The position numbers and the translations under genes are program-made. 10,226 nt of DNA from Scatosoma sp002474405 (GTDB lineage Bacteria; Bacillota; Clostridia; Christensenellales; Borkfalkiaceae), in contig CALAFO010000067.1 in assembly GCA_937892545.1 (NCBI GenBank), forward strand, positions 1 to 10,226, given 5' to 3'. The notes beneath the pieces are model-generated. The model made no database searches, was not told the origin of the DNA, and worked only from the letters and a program-made list of their open reading frames with translations. Positions 1-5,604 of the stretch are shown here, one piece after another. Every line of letters starts with the position of its first letter. The first letter of the stretch is position 1.

Positions 1-30
1 TTGTCCGCAACGGTGACGAACCCAGAGTAA
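1..30 (+). CDS. Possible 3' end of an upstream gene
   Basis: Frame 1 is open from the window edge and closes at TAA 28-30, giving a tail that reads LSATVTNPE. A terminator hairpin starts 30 bases later, which is the normal spacing for the end of a transcription unit, and this is the only reason to prefer this frame. Frame 3 is also open from the edge, but it runs through the terminator to about 142, so it is less likely. Too little sequence is present to assign a family. Confidence 0.25.
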   Translation: MSATVTNPE

Positions 31-60
31 AGATTTCTTGTCGCACAATGGCAAGCAGCG

Positions 61-109
61 GCGCACTACGAAGTAACTTTTTAAGTTATGGAATAGTGCG
101 TCTTTTTTT
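61..109 (+). terminator. Rho-independent terminator after the left-edge gene
   Basis: GCGCACTA (61-68) pairs with TAGTGCGT (94-101), with one G-T wobble. Inside the loop TAACTT and AAGTTA form a second short stem. Seven T residues follow at 103-109. This separates whatever lies to the left of the window from the Rep gene. Confidence 0.75.
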
Positions 110-308
110 ATTGTCTTTTTGGGGGGATTATGAAATTTGAGTGAAATATTTCTTGAAACGCCCCCACGACTATTTGAAAATTCTCTAAGTAGTGAGAGAT
201 AAAAAATTTACGTATTGGAAAAAGTTTGTGAAATAAACGAAACGACCGCCACGTTTTTCATTTTCGTGTAGTTGGATAAGTGGGAGAAAAATTCAAAGAA
301 AATTTTTT

Positions 309-345
309 AAATACGACAAAACCGTTCGTATTTTAATGATACAAT
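309..345 (+). promoter_or_regulatory. Inverted repeat and likely -10 box upstream of the Rep gene
   Basis: AAATACGA (309-316) and TCGTATTT (326-333) form a perfect 8-bp inverted repeat with a 9-base spacer. It is followed at once by a TACAAT -10-like box (340-345), 30 bases before the Rep start. I do not see a good -35 hexamer at the expected distance, which falls inside the inverted repeat. The arrangement suits an operator that controls Rep expression. The rest of 110-308 is AT-rich, with one short inverted repeat (TCTCT 182-186 and AGAGA 195-199) and no gene. Confidence 0.35.
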
Positions 346-375
346 ACAAAAAAATCAAAGAATCGGGAGGTAAAA

Positions 376-1440
376 ATGCAGGAAAATAAACAGGAAGAAC
401 AAGAATGGCGTATATTGCACGGAAAATTGACAAACGACGGCGGACATAATGTTTTTCAAGCAGATCCGCCGCGAAGATATGCCAAACGGAAACGCCGCGC
501 GTATATCGATAAAATCGTGGAAGCGGATTTATCGGTGTTTGAAAAGGCAAAGCAAGAGGCGGAAAATACCGCCACGGAAGAGAAAAACGCTGTGAAGCCG
601 CCTACAGAAAATATCGCCGTACTGCCGACTGAAACAGAAAGAAAAGAAAAAATGCCGTTACGAACGGTGTTTGATAAGTATTATGAAATCTGGCAAAACG
701 AGCCGAAGAAAAAGAAACGGGAATTATTGATAGAAGCAATGGTACCTTTTCACGCGGGAAGAAAGTACGCGGCGGCGTTTGTGGATCAGAATTTAGAACG
801 AAAACGACAGAATGAAAAAAGCAGAATTCGTCGGGCGATGAGAAAATGCAATCTGAACGGTTTTAATTATTTCGTAACGTTTACGTACTCGGACGATAAG
901 TTAACGGCAGAAAAATTTTACAAAAAATTGCGGGCATATCTGAAAAACAAAGTCAGGCGGAACGGCTGGAAATATTACGGCGTATGGGAAGGAATAAACG
1001 GCGAAAAGCGGTTGCATTTTCACGCGTTGATGTACATACCGCAAGGAACGATGCCGGGCGAACTCGTGCGGGAGAAAAGTTATAATACAAGCCGAAAACG
1101 AATGGTAGAAACGATGGGAAATACGGAATTCAACGAAAAATTCGGGCGTTCGGACGTGGAAGAAATATGTATGGCGTTCAAGCATTTGGCGTACAATTAC
1201 GTGCTGAAATATCTGAACAAAGGCGGCAAGGCAATGGCTTCGAGAAACTGCCCGGAAAGCATTCAAGGCTGGATGAGCGAGAAAGATCTGATATGCGAAT
1301 CGGATTATACGGAAAATCAGTATATCGCGTTTTCGGAGTGTCAAATCGCGGAAGATAAAACAGGAATCATCGTGAAAGTAGACGAAAGAAATCCGCAGGA
1401 AGCCTTGGCGGAAATACAAGGATATGAGCCGCCCGAATGA
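376..1440 (+). CDS. HUH-superfamily rolling-circle replication initiator (Y2 type, ORF2/G2P-like)
   Basis: The 354-residue product shows the three motifs of HUH endonucleases. Motif I is YFVTFTY (165-171). Motif II is the metal-binding HFH (214-216) in RLHFHALMY. Motif III is YVLKY (275-279), two tyrosines three residues apart with a lysine between, as in phiX174 protein A and relatives. Such enzymes nick one strand at an origin, stay bound through a tyrosine and later rejoin the strand. The catalytic domain fills about 155-300. The first 150 residues are charged and repetitive with no fold I recognise. The ATG follows GGGAGG (365-370) at 5 bases. I see no helicase domain, so a host helicase would be needed. 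The likely origin lies just downstream (1601-1666). A relaxase-like mobilisation role is an alternative. The HUH assignment is firm; the exact family name is from memory. Confidence 0.88.
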   Translation: MQENKQEEQEWRILHGKLTNDGGHNVFQADPPRRYAKRKRRAYIDKIVEADLSVFEKAKQEAENTATEEKNAVKPPTENIAVLPTETERKEKMPLRTVFDKYYEIWQNEPKKKKRELLIEAMVPFHAGRKYAAAFVDQNLERKRQNEKSRIRRAMRKCNLNGFNYFVTFTYSDDKLTAEKFYKKLRAYLKNKVRRNGWKYYGVWEGINGEKRLHFHALMYIPQGTMPGELVREKSYNTSRKRMVETMGNTEFNEKFGRSDVEEICMAFKHLAYNYVLKYLNKGGKAMASRNCPESIQGWMSEKDLICESDYTENQYIAFSECQIAEDKTGIIVKVDERNPQEALAEIQGYEPPE

Positions 1441-1471
1441 TATGCGCAAACCTTAGGCAAAAAACGGCGCT

Positions 1472-1531
1472 CCGCAAAAAATATCGCGTTGTTTCGCCAA
1501 GCGGGTCAGCGGCGAACAACGCGATTTGCGG
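1472..1531. repeat. Long stem-loop downstream of Rep (possible part of a replication origin)
   Basis: ATCGCGTTGTT and CGCC (1483-1493, 1495-1498) pair with GGCG and AACAACGCGAT (1511-1525), with one bulged T. CCGCAA (1472-1477) pairs with TTGCGG (1526-1531) across a 5-base AAAAT bulge. This gives about 21 base pairs around a 12-base loop (1499-1510). No T-run follows on either strand, so it is not an ordinary terminator. Its place right after a rolling-circle Rep suggests a single-strand or double-strand origin component. That role is inferred. Confidence 0.6.
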
Positions 1532-1600
1532 GCGGTTTCGGTGAAGTTGCGGATAAAGTAAAATAGCCGAAAATCGGTGTGAATATGAGTGAAGTCGGGT

Positions 1601-1666
1601 GCGCAGAACGTACCCCGTCGGAGGCGCGAAGCGCCGACGACTTGTATATAGGGGTACGTTCTGCGC
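1601..1666. repeat. Cruciform with ACTTG in the loop: candidate rolling-circle origin (nick site)
   Basis: Arms at 1601-1616 (GCGCAGAACGTACCCC) and 1651-1666 are a perfect 16-bp inverted repeat. The 34-base interior has its own hairpin, GGCGC (1623-1627) with GCGCC (1631-1635), followed by an unpaired ACTTG-TATATA stretch (1640-1650). The phiX174-type nick site is CTTG/ATA, and the Rep encoded just upstream has the matching YxxxY motif. An exposed CTTG/TATA between two stems is therefore a good nick-site candidate at 1644/1645. There is no T-run, so a terminator is unlikely. The rest of 1441-1812 holds no gene, only short AT-rich hairpins. The structure is seen in the sequence; the origin role is inferred. 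Confidence 0.55.
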
Positions 1667-1812
1667 TCATTTATCAAAAAACGGGTGGTTTTTGCGTAAA
1701 TGTAAACAAAGTAGAATTGCGCGAAATTGCGTATAGTTACACAAAGCGTTTTTTGCCGTTTTTTCGTAAAAAAGCGTGCGCGGAAAAACTTAAAATTTTA
1801 GGAGAATAAAAA

Positions 1813-2106
1813 ATGTTATCTATAACGAAAAATAATGAAAAATTTTACTTGACAATCGGGAAACGTCGGTTTTATACTGAAAGTAACCCCGAAAATCGGT
1901 CGGTAAAGAACGGTTTAAAAAAGCAAACGGCAAAAAAGCCTTGCGAATGCTTCCGTGAACGAGAAAATTCGTTAAGCGGAAAAGGGGGTAAAATCGGCGG
2001 TAGCTTGTTCGACAAGTTCTACGGCAAATTGTGCGAATTCGGCGTACTCGGCTTGCTATCCGAAAACGGCAAAACCGCAGAAAATAAACGAAAAGGAGAT
2101 GATTGA
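1813..2106 (+). CDS. Small hypothetical protein of the element
   Basis: I do not recognise this 97-residue product. It is a real gene candidate because AGGAG (1800-1804) stands 8 bases before the ATG, and its end overlaps the next gene by 8 bases in an operon leading to the recombinase. The protein is very basic at the N-terminus and centre (KRRFY, KKQTAKK) with a glycine-rich, more hydrophobic stretch near 55-85 (GKGGKIGGSLFD, FGVLGLL). No cysteine cluster or clear helix-turn-helix is seen. The position suggests a small accessory factor, such as a DNA-binding or excision-directionality protein, but nothing in the sequence proves that. Confidence 0.55.
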   Translation: MLSITKNNEKFYLTIGKRRFYTESNPENRSVKNGLKKQTAKKPCECFRERENSLSGKGGKIGGSLFDKFYGKLCEFGVLGLLSENGKTAENKRKGDD

Positions 2107-2341
2107 GCAAGAAAAGTTAAAAGCGGGAAGCGTACAGATAAGTTATATGGAAAAGCCGTCGATCGGAACGAGGCGGCGGGTGCAAGGCAAAGAGTATCGT
2201 ATCAGAAGTTATTTTACGGACGGACGATCGCTCGCGGACGTGTATACCGAGATCGCGCTACGCCGCGCGTATGACGATTTCGGAAACACAAACAACAAAG
2301 GTAAGAAAAATCGCTTTGGTTCGGGAGGAGAAAACAAATGA
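2099..2341 (+). CDS. Small protein upstream of the recombinase, possibly TnpW-like
   Basis: The 80-residue product overlaps the preceding gene by 8 bases and the recombinase start by 4 (ATGA at 2338-2341), so it is translationally coupled to both. The centre, about residues 26-55, reads VQGKEYRIRSYFTDGRSL followed by a helix-like ADVYTEIALRRA. That pattern, a strand pair and then a helix, resembles the small TnpW proteins often found beside TndX/TnpX-type recombinases, but this is from memory and weak. The start is uncertain: GGAG directly abuts the ATG at 2099, which is too close for normal initiation. Coupling to the upstream stop or the in-frame ATG at 2147 are alternatives. Confidence 0.5.
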   Translation: MIEQEKLKAGSVQISYMEKPSIGTRRRVQGKEYRIRSYFTDGRSLADVYTEIALRRAYDDFGNTNNKGKKNRFGSGGENK

Positions 2342-3948
2342 AATCAAAGCAAGAACAGAAAAACATAGCAGGATTATATTTAAGGTTAAGCCACGACGAC
2401 GAACGGGCGGGAGAATCGTTGTCAATAGAGAATCAGCGGGCGATTTTGCATAGATATGCCGAAGAAAACAAATTCAAGATTTACGATGAATATATCGACG
2501 ACGGCATATCCGGAACATCGTTCAATCGTCCGGGCGTACAAAGGCTGTTAGACGATGCGAAAGCGGGAATCATCGATACAATCGTAGTGAAAGATTTATC
2601 GCGGTTCGGCAGAAATTATATCGAAGTGGGGCAGTATCTCGATTATGTGTTCCCGGCGTTCGGAATACGATTTATCGCGATACAGGATAACGTAGATACG
2701 GCAAATCGTGAAAGCGGCGGAATGGAAATGATGCCGATAATGAACGTATTTAACGAATGGCACGCGGCGAATACGAGCAAGAAGATTCGCGCGGTGTTTA
2801 AAGCCAACGCGAAAGAAGGCAAATACCACGCGAGCAAAGCGCCATACGGGTATGTAAAAGGCACAGATGAGAAAAAAACACCGATAATAGACGAAGAGGT
2901 CGCGCCGATAGTGAGACGGATATTTGAAATGCGATCGCGCGGCTTATCTCCGCACTCAATTGCCGATGTGTTGAATGAGGAAAAAATACCGACGCCAAGC
3001 AAATACTGTTCGGACAAATATGGTATAAACCGAAAAAAGTATGAAATCGGTATTTGGTCGTTCAGTTGCGTGAACAGAATTTTGAAAAATCCGACATACT
3101 TAGGAAATATGGTGCAACAACGGTTAACTACGGTATCATATAAAAACCATAAGCAGCGAGTCCGTGACAAAAGCGAGTGGGTAGTTGTAAAAAATACCCA
3201 CGAGGCGATAATAACGCAAGAATTATGGGACAAGGTGCGTGAAGTGGAGAAATCCGTAAGCCGCGGGAAACGCACGAATCACGGCTATACACATCCTTTG
3301 TCGGGATTTCTGTATTGTGCGGACTGCGGCGGCAAAATGAAATTAGGCGATATGCGCAGAGGCGATTGGTTATGGTTCAGATTTAATTGCGGTAATCACG
3401 TCAGATTCGGGAAATCGTATTGTTTTTCGCATCATATAGCGGCGAAAGCGTTGGAAGAAATCGTAATTGCGGACATTAAGGACAAGGCAAAAACGGTAAC
3501 GATCAATGAAGCGAATATCAGAAAACAATTCGAGGAACGTAATTTGTTAATGCGAGAAGAAGAAAATAAATCGGCGCGGCGTAGTCTGCAAACGAAGGCA
3601 GCGAGGCTTACGGAAATCAAACGTTTAATCGAAACAGCGTATGAGGACAGAGTGAAGGGAAAACTACCGGAAGAAATTTGTTTGAAATTCATTGAAAAGT
3701 ATACCGAAGAAGAAAACGAGCTGAAAAAAGAAATTGCCGAACTCGAATCGAAATTGAATGCGGCAAAAGAAGAAAAAATCAGCGCAGATGAATTTATCTC
3801 GAATTTGAAAAGGTATATAGACGCGCCGGAGCTTACAAGGGAAATGTGCCTTGAACTTATCGATAAAATCGTAGTCGGCGGTCATCCGAATGCCACGGGT
3901 AAACCACGGAATATCGATATAGTGTATAAAGTAAATTTATTATCATAA
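2338..3948 (+). CDS. Large serine recombinase (TndX/TnpX-type integrase)
   Basis: This 536-residue protein is a complete large serine recombinase. The N-terminal resolvase domain (about 10-150) has the catalytic serine in YLRLSHDDE (S18), the SLSIENQ and DDGISGT motifs, and DLSRFGRNYIE. The recombinase DNA-binding domain follows (about 160-275), then a zinc ribbon (C327, C330, C351, C362). A long charged coiled coil (about 380-490) and a conserved C-terminal tail complete it. Such enzymes cut both attachment sites with 2-base staggered breaks and join them, giving integration or excision depending on accessory factors. GGGAGGAG (2323-2330) precedes the ATG, which overlaps the stop of the upstream small gene. 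It is probably the last gene of a three-gene operon and marks the right end of the element. No frameshift is seen, so it should be active. Confidence 0.95.
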   Translation: MKSKQEQKNIAGLYLRLSHDDERAGESLSIENQRAILHRYAEENKFKIYDEYIDDGISGTSFNRPGVQRLLDDAKAGIIDTIVVKDLSRFGRNYIEVGQYLDYVFPAFGIRFIAIQDNVDTANRESGGMEMMPIMNVFNEWHAANTSKKIRAVFKANAKEGKYHASKAPYGYVKGTDEKKTPIIDEEVAPIVRRIFEMRSRGLSPHSIADVLNEEKIPTPSKYCSDKYGINRKKYEIGIWSFSCVNRILKNPTYLGNMVQQRLTTVSYKNHKQRVRDKSEWVVVKNTHEAIITQELWDKVREVEKSVSRGKRTNHGYTHPLSGFLYCADCGGKMKLGDMRRGDWLWFRFNCGNHVRFGKSYCFSHHIAAKALEEIVIADIKDKAKTVTINEANIRKQFEERNLLMREEENKSARRSLQTKAARLTEIKRLIETAYEDRVKGKLPEEICLKFIEKYTEEENELKKEIAELESKLNAAKEEKISADEFISNLKRYIDAPELTREMCLELIDKIVVGGHPNATGKPRNIDIVYKVNLLS

Positions 3949-3972
3949 AAAGTAATTAAAAGCAAATAAAAA

Positions 3973-4038
3973 TCATTCAAAAAAAGTAGGTCCATTTTTA
4001 TCTTTTACATTAGTGATTGAGAAAACTACTTTTTTCAT
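3973..4038 (-). CDS. 21-codon minus-strand reading frame with a leader Shine-Dalgarno site
   Basis: On the minus strand an ATG at 4038-4036 follows GGAGG (4054-4050) at 11 bases and opens a frame starting MKKVVFSITNVK and ending GPTFFE before TGA at 3975-3973. It is short, and the spacing is a little long, so it may not be expressed. Its start and end coincide with the two arms of a 10-bp inverted repeat (3980-3989 and 4026-4035). It could be a true micro-gene, a leader peptide, or the 5' stump of a host gene cut by integration of the element. The VVFSI...PTFF pattern faintly recalls the start of small non-structural proteins of gokushoviruses. That is a memory-based impression only. Confidence 0.25.
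   Translation of the reverse strand: MKKVVFSITNVKDKNGPTFFE
3980..4035. repeat. Inverted repeat just after the recombinase (possible attachment-site region or terminator)
   Basis: AAAAAAGTAG (3980-3989) and CTACTTTTTT (4026-4035) form a perfect 10-bp inverted repeat with 36 bases between. Six T residues end the right arm on the plus strand and six A residues the left arm, so it could end transcription in either direction. It lies 31 bases after the recombinase stop, where the element's right attachment site is expected. Neither role can be settled from this copy alone. Confidence 0.4.
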
Positions 4039-4050
4039 ATGAGATATAAC

Positions 4051-4342
4051 CTCCGAATTTTTTTCGCCTTTTAGGCGAGAAGAGAAGTAGCACCGAGAAA
4101 ATTTGAAATTATATTATTTGTCGGCGGTCAGAGCGTAAGTCAACGAAAAGGAATAAATTAACGCATACAACAGGGGATATGCGTTGCCATATTTTTAAGT
4201 AAAAGAAAAACAGAGTCATACCCGATTTCGGTCGAGTAAGACCCTGTTTTTTTATTATGAATTTTAAGCGTTAATTTTTCCCGTTGACTTTCGCTTTTCT
4301 CTGTGCTACAACCAAACGCCGCAAAAGGCAAAAAATTCGGAG
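4051..4342. repeat. 292-bp imperfect inverted repeat, possible MITE or structured leader RNA
   Basis: Four blocks of the left arm recur in order as reverse complements on the right. CTCCGAATTTTTT (4051-4063) matches 4330-4342, GTAGCAC (4087-4093) matches 4303-4309, GTCAACG (4139-4145) matches 4282-4288, and AAATTAACGC (4155-4164) matches 4268-4277. The left arm has about 30 extra bases near 4103-4133. The centre holds a 19-position stem (4207-4225 with 4232-4250) and a hairpin AACGCATA/TATGCGTT (4160-4167, 4178-4185). Of three non-pairs in the central stem, two become G-U wobbles if the minus strand is transcribed, against none on the plus strand. On the minus strand the outer stem would bury the GGAGG of the 21-codon frame. 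No target-site duplication is visible. The symmetry is real; whether it is a miniature transposable element or a regulatory RNA is open. Confidence 0.6.
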
Positions 4343-4361
4343 AATATGATTTATTTTTTTA

Positions 4362-4403
4362 GAAAAAAAACAACCTTACCCGAAAATGTTCGAATAAGGT
4401 TGT
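4362..4403 (-). terminator. Terminator of the tRNA operon
   Basis: On the minus strand ACAACCTTA (4403-4395) pairs with TAAGGTTGT (4378-4370), and the stem extends through CG pairs around a short loop. Eight T residues follow (4370-4363). It starts 4 bases after the CCA of the last tRNA. Confidence 0.88.
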
Positions 4404-4406
4404 ATA

Positions 4407-4482
4407 TGGTGCACCTTCAGGGACTCGAACCCTGGGCCCACTGATTAAGAGTCAGTTGCTCTACCAACTGAGCTAAAGGTGC
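4407..4482 (-). tRNA. tRNA-Lys (anticodon CUU)
   Basis: The acceptor stem GCACCTT pairs with AAGGTGC, followed by discriminator A and an encoded CCA. The anticodon arm is CTGAC-TCTTAAT-type with CTT at the anticodon, and the T-arm GGGTTCGAGTCCC is standard. It is the last tRNA of the operon and touches the preceding Lys tRNA with no gap. Confidence 0.95.
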
Positions 4483-4558
4483 TGGTGGTCCATCCGAGGT
4501 TCGAACTCGGGACACCCTGATTAAAAATCAGGTGCTCTGCCAACTGAGCTAATGGGCC
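4483..4558 (-). tRNA. tRNA-Lys (anticodon UUU)
   Basis: The anticodon stem CCTGA/TCAGG encloses the loop TTTTTAA, giving anticodon TTT. The T-arm and encoded CCA are normal. The acceptor stem GGCCCAT/ATGGACC has a C-A mismatch at pair 3-70, where a T would make a perfect stem. Its 3' end directly abuts the 5' end of tRNA-Lys(CUU), so processing must separate them at a single junction. Confidence 0.94.
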
Positions 4559-4607
4559 ATGCAATTGCGCGTTTTAATCATTCGTAAATTAAAACAATTT
4601 GTTTTGT

Positions 4608-4683
4608 TGGCTGGGGTGGCAAGATTTGAACTTACGAATGCCGGAATCAAAATCCGGTGCCTTAACCGCTTGGCGACACCCCA
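4608..4683 (-). tRNA. tRNA-Gln (anticodon UUG)
   Basis: The acceptor stem TGGGGTG pairs with CACCCCA, followed by discriminator G and CCA. The anticodon arm CCGGA/TCCGG encloses TTTTGAT with anticodon TTG. The U1-A72 start of the acceptor stem is typical of glutamine tRNAs. The T-stem contains one T-G wobble. Confidence 0.95.
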
Positions 4684-4692
4684 AAAAATAAA

Positions 4693-4770
4693 TGGGGCGG
4701 GCGACGAGAATCGAACTCACGACCTCCAGGGCCACAATCTGGCGCTCTAACCAACTGAGCTACACCCGCC
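4693..4770 (-). tRNA. tRNA-His (anticodon GUG)
   Basis: The anticodon loop TTGTGGC gives GTG. An extra 5' G pairs opposite C73, the G-1:C73 hallmark of histidine tRNAs, and CCA is encoded. Counting the extra G, the length is 78. The last anticodon-stem pair (31-39) is an A-C mismatch. Confidence 0.95.
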
Positions 4771-4777
4771 GTTTATT

Positions 4778-4854
4778 TGGTGCGCCTGAAGAGATTCGAA
4801 CCCCTGACACACGGCTTAGAAGGCCGTTGCTCTATCCAACTGAGCTACAGGCGC
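4778..4854 (-). tRNA. tRNA-Arg (anticodon UCU)
   Basis: The acceptor stem GCGCCTG pairs perfectly with CAGGCGC, followed by A and CCA. The anticodon arm ACGGC/GCCGT encloses CTTCTAA, anticodon TCT, which reads AGA and AGG. D and T arms are standard. Confidence 0.95.
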
Positions 4855-4897
4855 ATATCAAACGCTCGTCAATCTTGCCTTTCGGCAAAAAAAACAG

Positions 4898-4971
<74 letters not shown>

Positions 4972-5005
4972 AATTCCTTTATCTCTCGCATCAACGCGCT
5001 TGTAT

Positions 5006-5034
5006 ATAATAACACTTTTCAAAACGAATGTCAA
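5006..5034 (-). promoter_or_regulatory. Sigma-70/SigA promoter of the tRNA operon
   Basis: On the minus strand a perfect TTGACA -35 box (5034-5029) is followed by a 17-base spacer and TATTAT (5011-5006). It lies 34 bases upstream of tRNA-Gly. The strong boxes fit constitutive stable-RNA transcription. The remaining 5035-5137 is AT-rich and gene-free. Confidence 0.85.
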
Positions 5035-5137
5035 CGTTTTTTTCCTTGTTTTTCGAAAATTTTCCAAAAAATTTTAAAAATTTTCTTCTTCGGGCGTTTC
5101 GGGAAACCCGCTTTGCCGGGCAAGGTAAAAAATCGGG

Positions 5138-5476
5138 TTATTTTGCCACGATAAAAAACGAAAAACCGGAACGTATGGCAAGAATCGTGAGATAAACGTT
5201 CAGAACGCCGAGCAGAGGCATCAGAATCATTAAAAACAGACTTTTTTGCCTGTATTTAAAGACGAAAAGGCATATATAAATCGTGATTGCACCGCCGAGC
5301 AAACCCGTCAGAAACAATCTTCCATCCGACTTTTTATAATTATCGGTGCCGTCGGTTTCGTCTTTGAGCTTTTTTACAAGCAAAAACGCATAAAAATTAA
5401 TCGCAAGCAGATATGCGCCGACGAAAGTATAAAAAATAGCCATACCGGAAGTATTTCCGTTTTTTCTTTGTTTCAA
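5138..5476 (-). CDS. Small DUF1294-like integral membrane protein
   Basis: The 112-residue product has three hydrophobic segments (about 11-34, 54-74 and 79-102). The order YLLAINFYAFLLVKK, then LFLTGLLGGAITIYICLFVFKYR, then a last hydrophobic helix matches the layout of DUF1294 proteins, whose core is a GG-containing helix ending in FRHK. The match is from memory and the usual RIPE motif is degenerate here. The function of that family is unknown. The start is a TTG (5476-5474) with AGAAAGGG 6 bases upstream. An in-frame ATG at residue 12 lacks a site of that quality. The gene is divergent from the TetR gene and shares its 170-bp upstream region, so the TetR operators might affect it. Confidence 0.7.
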   Translation of the reverse strand: MKQRKNGNTSGMAIFYTFVGAYLLAINFYAFLLVKKLKDETDGTDNYKKSDGRLFLTGLLGGAITIYICLFVFKYRQKSLFLMILMPLLGVLNVYLTILAIRSGFSFFIVAK

Positions 5477-5575
5477 ACGCAGCCCTTTCTACTTTTGCGC
5501 AGACTTTGCAATTTTATGAGCGCGCATGCGTGAAAAATTCGTGAAAAAATTTTTTTTCGGAATCTGTTCAAACGC

Positions 5576-5604
5576 TTGACAATATAAAATAACAATGTTA
5601 TAAT
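5576..5604 (+). promoter_or_regulatory. Full-consensus promoter of the tetR-family gene
   Basis: TTGACA (5576-5581), a 17-base spacer and TATAAT (5599-5604) match the housekeeping sigma factor consensus exactly. Such a strong promoter in front of a repressor gene makes sense only with repression, and two palindromes overlap the -10 box. Confidence 0.9.

Larger units (their letters stand above)
110..4040 (+). mobile_element. Probable integrated rolling-circle element (HUH Rep + large serine recombinase)
   Basis: A HUH replication initiator, two small genes and a large serine recombinase lie in the same direction, separated only by a 370-bp non-coding stretch rich in hairpins. They sit beside a conserved-type tRNA operon. 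Large serine recombinases usually lie at one end of the element they move, so the right end should fall just after 3948. The left end should lie somewhere between the 61-109 terminator and the Rep promoter. I looked for a shared core between 110-375 and 3949-4050 and found nothing longer than about 6 bases. That is not decisive, because serine recombinase crossover cores can be only 2 bases. The edges given are therefore approximate. No relaxase, type IV secretion or cargo gene is visible. Confidence 0.55.

Noticed and set aside
2..142. Plus-strand frame open from the left edge across the terminator
   Set aside because: It would code through a clear terminator hairpin and T-run and ends in a low-complexity tail. 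The frame ending at 30 fits the terminator better.
901..1449. 182-codon minus-strand frame opposite the Rep gene
   Set aside because: It lies fully within the Rep gene, reads as a compositional shadow rich in F, R and H, and the plus strand carries all HUH motifs.
1579..1809. 76-codon plus-strand frame across the cruciform
   Set aside because: There is no ribosome site before its ATG, and it runs through the 1601-1666 inverted repeat, which explains the sequence better.
4051..4342. CRISPR array or tandem repeat
   Set aside because: The repeated blocks are inverted, not direct, and not evenly spaced. No CRISPR-like array exists anywhere in the window.
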